In this document: positions 17,824-26,671 of the stretch, one piece after another | Layout of the letters: every line of letters starts with the position of its first letter | Position numbering within the stretch: the first letter of the stretch is position 1 | Assembly (NCBI RefSeq): GCF_000308835.1 | Contig: NZ_BAGN01000006.1 | Location: 62,001 to 126,000, forward strand | Source of the DNA: Nocardia vinacea NBRC 16497 | GTDB lineage: Bacteria; Actinomycetota; Actinomycetes; Mycobacteriales; Mycobacteriaceae | DNA: 64,000 bases | Direction of reading: 5' to 3' | The notes under the pieces: model-generated | What the model saw: the letters and a program-made list of their open reading frames with translations, nothing else | Told to the model about the DNA's origin: nothing | Databases searched by the model: none | Position numbers and translations under genes: made by a program

Positions 17824-18654
17824 GTGACGCGCCTGCACCTGCCCAAGCCGAAGATGGTTGCCACCGATGTGGACGGCACCCTCATCGATCACGACGAGCG
17901 GGTCACCGCGCGAACGAAGACGGCCGTGGCTGCTCTGATCTCCGACGGGGTGCCGTTCGTGCTGGCCACCGGACGCCCGCCGCGCTGGATCGATCCGGTG
18001 GTCGACGGGCTGGGTTATGCGCCGCTGTGCGTCTGCGGCAATGGTGCGGTGATCTACGACAGCGCCGCCGACCGCGTGCTCGCCAGCCGGACCCTGGACG
18101 TGGACACCCTGGCCTGGATCGCCGACCTGGCCGAACGCGCACTGCCCGGCTGTGGTCTGGCCGCCGAACGCGTCGGCGCCAGTGCGCACGACGCGGTGAC
18201 GCCGCAATTCGTGAGCTCACCGGAATACGAACATGCCTGGCTGAATCCGGATGACACCGAGGTTTCGCGCGCCGAGGTCATCGATGCGCCCGCGATCAAG
18301 ATGCTGGTCCGACTACGCGGCGCCCCCAGTGCCGATATGCGCGCGGTCCTCGCACCGCTGATCGGCGACCGCGCCGATATCACCTACTCGACCGATCACG
18401 GACTGATCGAACTCTCCGCGCCCGGCGTCACGAAGGCGTCCGGCCTGGCTATCGTCGCCCAACGCCTCGGTGTCGAACATTCGGCGATCATCGCATTCGG
18501 CGATATGCCCAACGATGTTCCGATGCTGACCATGGTCGGCCATGGCGTCGCGATGGCCAATGCGCATCCGGAGGCGCTCGCCGCCGCGGACGAGATTGCG
18601 GCGGCGAACTCCGAAGACGGTGTGGCGCAAGTGCTCGAGCGCTGGTGGGTGTGA
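17824..18654 (+). CDS. HAD-superfamily phosphatase (Cof/IIB type)
   Basis: 276 residues from GTG. HAD motif I is DVDGTLID with Asp15 and Asp17, motif II is LATGRPPRW, and the C-terminal motif IV is AFGDMPNDVPML. The intervening cap is of the IIB (Cof) class, which dephosphorylates sugar phosphates and cofactors such as FMN or PLP. Substrate cannot be told. It is tail to tail with the amidase gene, with only 9 bases between stops. Confidence 0.88.
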   Translation: MTRLHLPKPKMVATDVDGTLIDHDERVTARTKTAVAALISDGVPFVLATGRPPRWIDPVVDGLGYAPLCVCGNGAVIYDSAADRVLASRTLDVDTLAWIADLAERALPGCGLAAERVGASAHDAVTPQFVSSPEYEHAWLNPDDTEVSRAEVIDAPAIKMLVRLRGAPSADMRAVLAPLIGDRADITYSTDHGLIELSAPGVTKASGLAIVAQRLGVEHSAIIAFGDMPNDVPMLTMVGHGVAMANAHPEALAAADEIAAANSEDGVAQVLERWWV

Positions 18655-18663
18655 ACGCTCCGG

Positions 18664-20949
18664 TCAGCTGGCCGGTGCGGGGACTGGTTCGGGGCCTGGC
18701 GCGATAACCTGGCCGACCGGGTTGCGGTTGACCTGCTGCTGGTAAGTGTCGTTATAGGTCTTCCGGACGGTGGTGATGATGCCGGTCAGCTGGTTGAGAA
18801 TCAGTGAGCCGTACTGGAAGTCGGTTCGCAGCCCGTTCGGCACCGAGTAGCTGTTGCTCATCGGCAGCCCGAGAAGCCCGGCATCCCCGCCGAGGGCGAG
18901 GAAGCGATCCAGGATCGCGCCCATCACCTCGAACACCTGACCGTTCGGGCCGGTATAGACGTACCCGTTGACGAACTTCGCGTACTGCTGCCCCTGCGCG
19001 GCGGGCAGCGGCTCCGACACCGCCGCGCCGAGCGGGCCATCCGGACCGCCCTTATCGGCCCAGTGCTTGGCGATCGCATTCTGATTCACCATGCCGAGCA
19101 GCTTGGCCGTGAGTGCGGCCAGCGTGGCGATATCGGTCTGGGTCTGCGGGTCGGTCTGGGTCTGCGGTTGCTGGGTTGTCGGCGCCTGTGCCTGCTGTTG
19201 CGGCTTGGTGGACATGCCGGACGGTGCCGATATCCCCGCTGCGATATCCCGAATGCGGTCCATATCGGCGTAGGCGGAGTCACCGGGGCAGCTGGTATTG
19301 CCGACGTCGCGATGCGCGAACACCACCGGCAGCCGGACCGCCTCACCCTGCGCATACGAGGTGAAGTCGGTGCCCTCGGAATACATCGTGGTGTAGCCCT
19401 TGGGATCCAGGCCCGCGATCTTGGACCGCCACCCGATGAACCGGCCGATCGCATTGATCGCCTCTTCCGACGGTTCCTCGGATTCGTAGTTGCCCATCAG
19501 TGCGACACCCGAGGTGTTCTCGTTGAACCCACCTGCGTGCGCGCCCTGCACCGGGCGATCCAGTCCGCCGAAGCGGCCCTCGAAGATCTGGCCGTACTTG
19601 TCGACCAGTGCGTTGTAGCCGATATCGCACCAGCCCAAGGTCTTTGCGTGATACGTGTAGATCGCGCGGACGATGCCCGCCGATTCGGCCCGGGTGTAGT
19701 CGTTGCGGCCCGCGGTGTGGTGCACGGTGAGGCCGCCGAGCTGGTCGTCGTAGGTGGGTTCCTCGCAGCGGATGGATTCGTCCGCGCCCCACTGGGATCG
19801 GGTGATGACATTGGGTCCGCCACCGGGGAGCGCCGCGGCGACATTGTTGAGCGCGCCGTCGATCGCGCCGCGGCCCGGATCGATCAACACGGCCGTCAGT
19901 GCGGCGGCGGTCTGGGCCGGATCATCGGAACGTCCGGCCGCCGGGGTTGGCAGCATCGGCACGGCGCCCTCCGCGTCACCCGCGACGGGGGGACGCGGTG
20001 CGGCCGCCACGGCAGGCTTGCGGGTCACCAGGATCTGCACGGACTGGGTATTGCCGACGTAGATCGGCTCGGTGCCGGTGGTGCCGCCGATCGCCTGATC
20101 GTTGCGACGGGTATCGACGGCCTCGGTGTCGTACCAGGGACCCCACATGCCATCGGACTGACGGGCCCGGACCAACGCCTTGGTATTCACCAGATCGTGC
20201 GCGGTCAGCGCGACAACGCTGAACGGGGTATCGCGGCTGAGCTCCTTGACCTGCGCGCCCACCTGGCTGAGGAGTTCCGGAGGGACGGCGCCAGGTGACA
20301 GTGCCGGTGTGTCGGGGGTGACGTCGGGCTCGAGCTGGGTGGGATCGGCGATGAAGGCGACGGCTGGGGACCGGCCTTGGGTCGGTTGACCGGGGGTTGA
20401 GCCCTGATCTGGGATGGTTTGGCCTGGGATGGTTTGGCCAGGTAGTGGTTGGCCTGGGATGGTTTGGGCGGGTAGCGGTTGGCCCGGAACGGTTTGGCCG
20501 GGCAGCGGTTGGCCCGGAACGGTTTGGCCAGGTAGTGATTGGCCCGGGACCGTTTGGCCGGGCAGTGATTGGCCGGGAACGGATTGGCTCGGTGTGCTCT
20601 GTCCGGGATCGAGCTTGGGTAGTGGAATTTCCTTCGGTAGCTCGACACCGGGTGGCAGTGGCAAACCCTGGGGAACCGGAATGGATTCCGGAATCGGCAG
20701 CATGCGTAGATCCGAAAGATGCAGATCAGGCAGGTCGAGACCGGTGAGTTCGCGTAGCGGAAGGGTGATGTCGGGCGCCGTGGTGAGAACCACCTCGGCC
20801 AATTGCGCGGGGATTGCGGTGAGCTCGCTACCGGTTGTCGAGCGGTAATCGGTCGAATCGCTCAGCGTGAACGTCGCGAGCGGAGCCGCTACCGCAAGTG
20901 TGGTGACAACCGGGAGCACGTAGGAACGTTTCGGTTTGCGGTACGGCAC
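18664..20949 (-). CDS. PGRP-type N-acetylmuramoyl-L-alanine amidase with LGFP repeats
   Basis: About 761 residues if GTG 20949 is the start, 6 bases after GGAG; ATG 20955 or TTG 20961 would add two or four residues. Order: N-terminal membrane or signal segment (SYVLPVVTTLAVAAPLATF), a long Pro/Gln-rich linker made of PGQ-type repeats, a domain typical of actinobacterial amidases, then the PGRP/amidase_2 catalytic domain (RSQWGADES, TVHHTAGRNDYTR, AHRDVGNTSCPGD) with zinc ligands His, His and Cys. The C-terminus has about two LGFP repeats (GPLGAAVSEP, GLLGLPMSNS) expected to bind arabinogalactan. It cleaves the amide between muramic acid and the peptide stem, outside the membrane. It is divergent from a SpoIID-like wall gene. 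Confidence 0.9.
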   Translation of the reverse strand: MPYRKPKRSYVLPVVTTLAVAAPLATFTLSDSTDYRSTTGSELTAIPAQLAEVVLTTAPDITLPLRELTGLDLPDLHLSDLRMLPIPESIPVPQGLPLPPGVELPKEIPLPKLDPGQSTPSQSVPGQSLPGQTVPGQSLPGQTVPGQPLPGQTVPGQPLPAQTIPGQPLPGQTIPGQTIPDQGSTPGQPTQGRSPAVAFIADPTQLEPDVTPDTPALSPGAVPPELLSQVGAQVKELSRDTPFSVVALTAHDLVNTKALVRARQSDGMWGPWYDTEAVDTRRNDQAIGGTTGTEPIYVGNTQSVQILVTRKPAVAAAPRPPVAGDAEGAVPMLPTPAAGRSDDPAQTAAALTAVLIDPGRGAIDGALNNVAAALPGGGPNVITRSQWGADESIRCEEPTYDDQLGGLTVHHTAGRNDYTRAESAGIVRAIYTYHAKTLGWCDIGYNALVDKYGQIFEGRFGGLDRPVQGAHAGGFNENTSGVALMGNYESEEPSEEAINAIGRFIGWRSKIAGLDPKGYTTMYSEGTDFTSYAQGEAVRLPVVFAHRDVGNTSCPGDSAYADMDRIRDIAAGISAPSGMSTKPQQQAQAPTTQQPQTQTDPQTQTDIATLAALTAKLLGMVNQNAIAKHWADKGGPDGPLGAAVSEPLPAAQGQQYAKFVNGYVYTGPNGQVFEVMGAILDRFLALGGDAGLLGLPMSNSYSVPNGLRTDFQYGSLILNQLTGIITTVRKTYNDTYQQQVNRNPVGQVIAPGPEPVPAPAS
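20397..20605 (-). repeat. Low-complexity PGQ repeat in the amidase linker
   Basis: About a dozen units of roughly 15-18 bases encode variants of PGQTV, PGQSL and PGQPL. The DNA units are near-identical (the plus strand reads repeated GGTTTGGCC and GGNAGNGGTTGGCC). The stretch is probably extended outside the membrane as a wall-spanning spacer and is prone to copy-number change. Confidence 0.8.
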
Positions 20950-21172
20950 GAGCATCTCCAATCAGGTCGAACCGAGCGATCATCTGCATGAATGTCAGGG
21001 TTGCTTCCTGATGCATCAACGATCACACTAGTTCACAACTGTCACAGGTCTAAACCTCTGATTGAGGGATTATGTGATTGCTCGAATGTAGCTCTCGATT
21101 TGCGACCGGATGGAACGACATGCCGACAGGTATCGAACCGATCGGGTCCTGGAAAACCGTGGGAGTGAACGG

Positions 21173-22894
21173 ATGCGAAGTAGACGGCACCGGAATGACA
21201 CGACGCGCGGGGAGCGAAAATTGCGGGTGAAAACGAATGCATCACGCGAACGAATTGGCGGGCAGCGGATATCGGGAACTCCGATTTCCATCCGTCCGAT
21301 GCTGGTCACCGGTGGTGCGGCCGTCCTGGCCAGCACCATACTCGCGTTCTGGGTCTGGCCGACCGACGCGCTTGTCCGTCCGTTGGCCGGACCGGGCCAT
21401 GGGCGCGGTATGAGTCAGGTCGGCGCGTTCGACAGTGCCCTTGAAGGCTGGGCTGCCGAACGCATCCTCGATCGCTACTACCCGGGCGCGACGCTCAGCA
21501 AAATCTCGGCGACCACCGTCGGGGTGCGGCTGTTCACCCAGGACGACTCGACGCTGGACGCCTATGCCGACGCCGGATTGCGAGTCGCGGGCCAAATGCT
21601 GCCGCGCGGCCAGGTCGCGCATCTCACCGCGCTACCCGACGGCGGCGCGAATGTGGTTGTCACGATGGGCTGTGACGGTGCGGTGCTGTGGCAGCGGGCG
21701 ACCGCCGACCCGTGGATCTATCCGCTCAACCCGCGGCCCAACCGTCCCGCCGCCGAACATCTGACGCTGTGCGGTGGTTCGGCATATCGCGGCTCACTCG
21801 GTGTTGCCATGGAAAACGGTGCGGCGCGCACGGTGAATCGCGTCGATGTCGAGGACTATCTGCTCGGTGTCGTCCCGGCCGAGGTGCAGGCCAACTGGGT
21901 CGACAAGGGAGCGACGGAAGCCCTTCGCGCACAAGCGATCGCGGCACGTTCGTACGCGCTGGCCGAGCATCGCTACCCATACGCGCAGACTTGCGATACC
22001 ACCGACTGCCAGGAGTATCCAGGCACTGCCAAGGAGGATCCGCGCGCGGCCGCTGCCATCGCATCGACCGCGGGGACGGTGCTTTTGCGGGACGGCCGAA
22101 TCCTGCGTTCGGAGTACTCCTCCGCACCGGACGGTGGCGAACCGGCCGATATCTACGCCTTCGATGTCGGACCGACGCCCGCCGAACTCGGCACCCCGGT
22201 GGTCGGTGCGGGTAATCCGGTGGATCCCCGCAAGCAGACTCTCGTCGCCGAATCCCCGATCGATGCCGAATACCGCCGGATCGGCGGTGCGAGCAGCGCG
22301 GTCGGCCAGCCGCTCGGCCCCGAAATGGCGCTACCCCAAAACGGCGGTACCTACCGGCTTTTCACCAACGGCGTCATCATCGCGACACCGACGCTCGGTG
22401 CCCAGGTCGTCGACTTCACGACGCTGATGCAGCTGGTGCCGGATGCGCACGAGGGCAAGCCCGGCGGCACCGTGCTGCCGGGCAGTAACGGGCGCGCCGT
22501 ACCACCCGGCGCGAATGGCACGCCCGAGAGCGCAGTGCCCGGTGCTGCGAATGGCGCGCCTGAAAGCGCGGCGCCCGGAAGTGCGGTACCGCCCGGTGTG
22601 CACAGCTCACCCGGGAGCACAGTGCCCGGTGGCACGAACGCCGTGCCTGAGAGTGCCGCACCCGGCAATGCCGCGCCCGCGAGCGCGCCGCCCGGCGGCG
22701 ACGTCCCGCCTGGAAGCGCCGTGCCGGACGGTAACGTCCCGCTTGGAAGCGCCGTGCCCGAGGGCGCGCTCGCGCCCGGAACCACCGTCGCCCCGACCAC
22801 GGCATCGACCCCAACCCCGCCACCCCCACGTGCTCCCGCGATCCCCTCGGTCGCGCCGACAGACGAGGATTCGCAGCTGACCGAAGAGCCGTAG
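21173..22894 (+). CDS. SpoIID/LytB-like wall hydrolase with LGFP-like segment and Pro-rich tail
   Basis: 573 residues from ATG 21173 (GGGAG 7 bases upstream); an in-frame ATG at 21110 is possible but lacks a good ribosome site. One membrane anchor near the N-terminus (VTGGAAVLASTILAFWVW), then GHGRGMSQVGAF and the SpoIID domain VEDYLLGVVPAEVQ with Glu237 at the place of the family's catalytic Glu, and ALRAQAIAARSYAL. After it comes one LGFP-like unit (GGASSAVGQPLGPE) and a tail of about 150 residues rich in VPG/APG/ESA repeats. SpoIID enzymes are lytic transglycosylases that cut glycan strands stripped of peptides, which fits the amidase gene next door. Confidence 0.85.
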   Translation: MRSRRHRNDTTRGERKLRVKTNASRERIGGQRISGTPISIRPMLVTGGAAVLASTILAFWVWPTDALVRPLAGPGHGRGMSQVGAFDSALEGWAAERILDRYYPGATLSKISATTVGVRLFTQDDSTLDAYADAGLRVAGQMLPRGQVAHLTALPDGGANVVVTMGCDGAVLWQRATADPWIYPLNPRPNRPAAEHLTLCGGSAYRGSLGVAMENGAARTVNRVDVEDYLLGVVPAEVQANWVDKGATEALRAQAIAARSYALAEHRYPYAQTCDTTDCQEYPGTAKEDPRAAAAIASTAGTVLLRDGRILRSEYSSAPDGGEPADIYAFDVGPTPAELGTPVVGAGNPVDPRKQTLVAESPIDAEYRRIGGASSAVGQPLGPEMALPQNGGTYRLFTNGVIIATPTLGAQVVDFTTLMQLVPDAHEGKPGGTVLPGSNGRAVPPGANGTPESAVPGAANGAPESAAPGSAVPPGVHSSPGSTVPGGTNAVPESAAPGNAAPASAPPGGDVPPGSAVPDGNVPLGSAVPEGALAPGTTVAPTTASTPTPPPPRAPAIPSVAPTDEDSQLTEEP

Positions 22895-22954
22895 TCACCG
22901 AGCCGTTTTGGACCATTCGCGTCGGCCACGGGAGTCGTGGCGTCCGCGCGATTG

Positions 22955-23215
22955 CCGGTGCAGCGTCGCCGAATCCACTTACGCGAGTCGGAGCGACGAC
23001 GAGTTCGAGTTGCGTGACGCATTCGTTCGGTCAGGTGGCCTCGGTCCGGGGCGGCGCAGCCTTGCCTCGGCCGGTGCCGCGTCGGCGAATCTATTTACGC
23101 GAGTTGGAGCTAGACGACGAGTTCGAGTTGCGTGACGCATTCGTTCGGCCAGGTGGCCTCGATCTGGCGCGGCGCAACCTTTGCCTCGGCCGGTGCCGCT
23201 ATTAGCGAATTCGCC
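22955..23215. repeat. Tandem direct repeat, unit about 116-119 bp
   Basis: Two full units and a partial third. CCGGTG anchors lie at 22955, 23071 and 23190; the block GAGTTCGAGTTGCGTGACGC occurs at 23001 and again at 23119. Units 1 and 2 are about 90% alike by eye. The array fills the gap between the convergent SpoIID-like and MarR genes. Open frames through it change reading frame between units and look non-coding. Confidence 0.75.
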
Positions 23216-23259
23216 TGCGCGACAAGAGCTGTAACTGGCGTGGTCGGGCATTTGTCGAA

Positions 23260-23760
23260 TCAGGACGACGCGGTGTCGCCCAACGATTCGGTCAGGGTTC
23301 GCAGCAGATCGGCCAGGTGACCGCGGTCCTGCTTATCCAGTGCGGCGAGGAGGCGTTGCTCGTTCGCCATGTGCAAGGGCAGTAGGTCGTCGATCAGGGT
23401 GCGGCCTGCGGCGGTGAGTTGGACGCGGATTGCTCTGCGGTCCTCTGGGCAGGGTGCGCGCTCGACGAGGCCCTTGGCTGCGAGTCGGTCGATGCGGTTG
23501 GTGATGGCGCCCGAGGTGAGCATGGCGACCTGGTTGAGGGCGCCCGCGGTGAGTCCGTCGGCGCCGCCCGAGCGACGCAGGGTCGCGAGCATGTCGAACT
23601 CCCAGAACTCCAGTCCGTGTCCGGCGAAGAACTTCTTCAGGTCCTGTTCCAGCAGGCGGGACAGCCGTTGGATGCGTCCGATCACCGCCATCGGTGACAC
23701 GTCGACGTCCGGCCGTTCCCGGTTCCAGTGCGCGGTGAACAGATCGATCGAGTCGGCCAC
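23260..23760 (-). CDS. MarR-family transcriptional regulator
   Basis: 166 residues from GTG 23760, chosen because AGAGGA lies 6 bases upstream; the longer ATG start at 23796 has no ribosome site and would cover the operator half-site. It has the winged helix-turn-helix (FEFWEFDMLATLRRSGG-type start as LEFWEFDMLATLRRSG, LTAGALNQVAMLTSGAITNR, wing VERAPCPEDRRAIRVQLT). Dimerisation helices are at both ends. It is divergent from a drug/metabolite exporter gene and probably represses it, released by a small ligand. Confidence 0.88.
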   Translation of the reverse strand: MADSIDLFTAHWNRERPDVDVSPMAVIGRIQRLSRLLEQDLKKFFAGHGLEFWEFDMLATLRRSGGADGLTAGALNQVAMLTSGAITNRIDRLAAKGLVERAPCPEDRRAIRVQLTAAGRTLIDDLLPLHMANEQRLLAALDKQDRGHLADLLRTLTESLGDTASS

Positions 23761-23782
23761 GGCGTTCCTCTCGATAGTGATT

Positions 23783-23845
23783 ATCTCAACATTCATCTAC
23801 TTGACGGCGAGATATGCCAGCGAGTAGATATTTCAACGTTGAGAT
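23783..23845. promoter_or_regulatory. Operator region for the MarR/EamA pair
   Basis: ATTTCAACGTTGAGAT at 23830-23845 is a near-perfect 16-base palindrome (7 of 8 pairs). A second, weaker copy ATCTCAACATTCATCT lies at 23783-23798 near the MarR start. Spacing and symmetry fit binding by a MarR dimer that controls both divergent genes. Confidence 0.65.
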
Positions 23846-23866
23846 TATCAATGAGGAGCGACCAAC

Positions 23867-24802
23867 ATGACAACAACCACCGCCGCGCGCGACTCGTACG
23901 CCGGCACCCTGGCGCTCGCCGCACTCGCCCCGATCGCATGGGGCTCCACCTACGCCGTGACCACTGAATTCCTGCCGCCGGACCGTCCGCTCTTCACCGC
24001 GCTGATGCGCGCGCTGCCCGCCGGGCTCGCGCTGCTCGCCATCACCCGCGTGCTGCCGCGCGGGGTCTGGCTCGGGCGCGCCGCTGCCCTCGGTGTCCTC
24101 AATATCGGCGCGTTCTTCCCGCTGTTGTTCCTCGCCGCGTACCGGCTGCCGGGCGGTGTCGCCGGTGTTCTGGGTGCGGTCGCACCGATGTTCGCGCTGG
24201 CCTTCGCAACAGTCGTGCTCGCCGAAAAACCCAACGGGCGCAAGGTGATCGCGGGCCTGATCGGTGTCTTCGGGGTCGCACTTGTGGTGCTGCGCGCCAA
24301 TGCGCAACTCGATACGGTCGGTGTGATCGCCGGACTCGCCGGTGCGGCGTCCATGGCGATGGGCACGGTGCTCACTCAGCGTTGGGGTCGACCCGAGGGT
24401 GTCGGACCGCTCGCGATCACCGGCTGGCAGCTCACCGCGGGTGGCCTGTTCATCGCGCCGCTCGCCTTCCTGATCGAGGGTGCGCCGCCCGCACTCGACG
24501 GCCGGGCCGTCGGCGGCTACCTGTACCTCGGCGTCATCGGTACCGCGCTGGCGTACTTCCTCTGGTTCCGCGGCATCGCCAAGGTGCCGGCGACCTCGGT
24601 CGCCTTCCTCGGACTGCTCAGCCCGGTATCTGCGGCGGTGATCGGCTGGATCGCGCTCGGTCAAGCATTGAGCCCGCTGCAGGTGGTCGGACTCGGTATC
24701 GCGCTCGGCGGCACGCTGCTCGGTCAGATGGTCGCAAAGCCGCGGATCGAACCTGCCGTGGTCATACCTCGAGTGCCGGTCGGCGCACATCAAAGGGGTT
24801 GA
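23867..24802 (+). CDS. EamA/DMT-family transporter
   Basis: 311 residues with about ten hydrophobic helices arranged as two EamA halves (ALAPIAWGSTYAVTTEF and the RLPGGVAGVLGAVAPMFALAF segment in the first; LAYFLWFRGIAKVPATSVAF and LSPVSAAVIGWIALGQ in the second). GAGGAG at 23853-23858 serves the ATG. EamA proteins usually export amino acids, metabolites or drugs. Likely repressed by the divergent MarR protein. Confidence 0.88.
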   Translation: MTTTTAARDSYAGTLALAALAPIAWGSTYAVTTEFLPPDRPLFTALMRALPAGLALLAITRVLPRGVWLGRAAALGVLNIGAFFPLLFLAAYRLPGGVAGVLGAVAPMFALAFATVVLAEKPNGRKVIAGLIGVFGVALVVLRANAQLDTVGVIAGLAGAASMAMGTVLTQRWGRPEGVGPLAITGWQLTAGGLFIAPLAFLIEGAPPALDGRAVGGYLYLGVIGTALAYFLWFRGIAKVPATSVAFLGLLSPVSAAVIGWIALGQALSPLQVVGLGIALGGTLLGQMVAKPRIEPAVVIPRVPVGAHQRG

Positions 24803-24804
24803 CC

Positions 24805-24819
24805 TTGACGTAACGTCAA
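24805..24819. promoter_or_regulatory. Perfect palindrome upstream of MerR gene
   Basis: TTGACGTAACGTCAA is a perfect 15-base palindrome just after the eamA stop and 45 bases before the MerR-family start. TTGAC at 24799-24803 and TTGCAAG just after may be promoter parts. MerR proteins bind such symmetric sites within their own promoter, so autoregulation is likely. Confidence 0.7.
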
Positions 24820-24863
24820 CTTGCAAGCTGGTTGTACCGACGAGAAAGAAGGGAGAACAGGTC

Positions 24864-25625
24864 ATGCGAACGGGCACCGAATGGTCCATCCAGGATCTGG
24901 CCAAGGCGGCCGGTACCACCAGCCGAACGCTGCGCCACTACGGGCAGCTCGGGCTGCTGCCGCCGAGCCGGATCGGCGCCAACGGCTACCGCTACTACGA
25001 CCAGGACTCCCTGGTTCGGCTGCAACGCATCCTGCTGCTGCGCGAACTCGGCCTCGGCCTTCCGGTCATCGCCGAAGTTCTCGCGGGCGAACAGGACACC
25101 GCCGCCGCGCTGCGCGCGCACCTGGAACTGCTTCGGCAGGAACAGGATCGGATCCGGCGCCAGATCGAGTCGGTGACCACCACGCTGCACAAGACGGAAC
25201 GAGGTGAACAACTCATGGCAGCAGAGGTTTTCGACGGTTTCGACCACACTCGGTACAAGGATGAGGTGATCGAACGCTGGGGTAAGGCCGCCTACGAAAG
25301 CGCCGACCGCTGGTGGCGCTCGCTCAGCGAGGCGGATAAGCAGGCGTACTTCCAGACCCACCTGGATATCGCCGCCGACTACGGCCGGGCGCACGCCGCC
25401 GGACTCGCCCCGGACAACGACGAGGTCCAGGCCATCGTCGCGCGGCATTACGACTGGATCGGGGTCGGTTCACAGCGCCGCCCGTCGTACGAGTACTTCA
25501 CCGGACTCGGCGAAATGTACGTCGCCGACCCGCGTTTCGCGGCCAACTACGACGTACACGGTGACGGCACAACCGAATTCGTGCGTGACGCGATGAAGGC
25601 GTACGCCGAGGCCAACCTGCGGTAG
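24864..25625 (+). CDS. MerR-family regulator with TipAS ligand-binding domain
   Basis: 253 residues. Residues about 7-75 are the MerR helix-turn-helix and wing (WSIQDLAKAAGTTSRTLRHY, NGYRYYDQDSLVRLQRILLL), followed by a coiled-coil helix (about 80-118). Residues about 130-253 match the TipAS antibiotic-recognition fold (YKDEVIERWGKAAYESADRWW, HYDWIG, YVADPRFAANYD). TipA-like proteins sense thiopeptides or other hydrophobic drugs and activate their own promoter. A palindrome sits at the expected place. Confidence 0.9.
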   Translation: MRTGTEWSIQDLAKAAGTTSRTLRHYGQLGLLPPSRIGANGYRYYDQDSLVRLQRILLLRELGLGLPVIAEVLAGEQDTAAALRAHLELLRQEQDRIRRQIESVTTTLHKTERGEQLMAAEVFDGFDHTRYKDEVIERWGKAAYESADRWWRSLSEADKQAYFQTHLDIAADYGRAHAAGLAPDNDEVQAIVARHYDWIGVGSQRRPSYEYFTGLGEMYVADPRFAANYDVHGDGTTEFVRDAMKAYAEANLR

Positions 25626-25653
25626 TTCGAAAGCTGCCGTCTGACGGTGGATC

Positions 25654-25692
25654 GAGTGGGGCGTCCGCATGTTGCGTGCGGGCGCCCCACTC
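25654..25692 (+). terminator. Strong stem-loop after the MerR gene
   Basis: GAGTGGGGCGTCCGCA pairs with TGCGGGCGCCCCACTC over 16 pairs with one mismatch and a 7-base loop, 28 bases after the stop codon. There is no clear T-run, as is common in GC-rich actinobacteria. Confidence 0.7.
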
Positions 25693-25888
25693 GCGGTATC
25701 CGCTGCTCGATCGCCAGCCGGCTGCGCAAACGCCGATTGGGCGCACCGTGATGTCCCGTGCGACGAGCAGCCGAACCGTGCCGTGCCGCCTAACGGCCGC
25801 TGGATTGCGCAAAGCCGCGACGCTACTGAGCGGAGCCCGGCGGCCGTAGGATCGGGTGGTCCGCAATCATCGGGGAGGAGCGCCGATC

Positions 25889-26428
25889 ATGCTTTACCGG
25901 AGTGGGGATCGGTCGCCGAGTGGGGTGGTCGCGCAGATCGGCGCGGCGATTGCGGTGCTGTACGGGTTGGGAAGCCTGCTCGGGGGCACCTTGCTCGTCG
26001 TCGACTTCATCGACAATCGAAGCCGGTTCGACAATTCGCTCGTCATCTTCACTACGCTCGGCGCGGCGCTGATGGCCTTTGCCATGATCTTCGGCGGTAT
26101 CCAGCTCTGGCGTCAGGACGAAACCGGGCGCTACACGCTGATCGTCGCATCCGGCCTATCGCTCGCGATCGGCATTGTCGGACTTGCCGTTTCGCTCACC
26201 GACTACGAATTCGGCCTCGGCATCTTCTGGTGGTCCACCGCCGACCACCCGATCTGGGTACCGCCCTTCTTCGGCCTGGTCGGCCAGGTGACCGCCCTCA
26301 TCCAGGAAAACCTGCTTCGCACCGCCATAGACCTAACCCAACCCCTCCTCATCCTGCTCCTGTGCGCCAACAGATTTGCCGCTCGCTGGACCGCCGCTCG
26401 CCCCGCCCACCCCGCACTGACCTACTGA
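25889..26428 (+). CDS. Uncharacterised small membrane protein
   Basis: 179 residues from ATG 25889, preceded by GGGGAGGAG. Four hydrophobic segments are visible (about residues 14-35, 50-75, 85-105, 130-165). No enzyme or transporter motif is seen. Its layout resembles the N-terminal membrane part of the nearby Pro-rich membrane proteins but without the repeat tail. Function unknown. Confidence 0.7.
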   Translation: MLYRSGDRSPSGVVAQIGAAIAVLYGLGSLLGGTLLVVDFIDNRSRFDNSLVIFTTLGAALMAFAMIFGGIQLWRQDETGRYTLIVASGLSLAIGIVGLAVSLTDYEFGLGIFWWSTADHPIWVPPFFGLVGQVTALIQENLLRTAIDLTQPLLILLLCANRFAARWTAARPAHPALTY

Positions 26429-26535
26429 TCGCCGCTCCGCTCATCGCCGCAGTGCCCAGCACCGGCGATCGGGCTGCGGTCGAGTAATCGCGGTTCGTGC
26501 GTTGACGTTCTGGCCCAACGAAAGCGGGGGATTCG

Positions 26536-26604
26536 ATGAGTCATCCGTACGGACAGCCCGGCCATCCACAGCAGCCCGGCACACCAGCTGCCGCACTTTA
26601 CTGA
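26536..26604 (+). pseudogene. Short remnant of a Pro/Gln-rich membrane protein gene
   Basis: A 22-residue frame, MSHPYGQPGHPQQPGTPAAA followed by two residues and a stop, has GGGGGA upstream. It closely resembles the N-termini of the proteins at 16898 and 26672 (MSYPQYEPYP, MGYPHGQPGYGY). The membrane part is missing, so it is probably the stump of a lost paralogue; a true micro-peptide cannot be excluded. Confidence 0.4.
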
Positions 26605-26671
26605 TCGCACGCTTCGAGCGAAACGGCTGGGTACGGTACAGTTTCGCGATCGGAGTGGGAGGGAGATCTCG

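Noticed and set aside
22979-23320. Short coding frames within the 118-bp repeats
   Set aside because: Frames shift between units and the proteins resemble each other only because the DNA is repeated.
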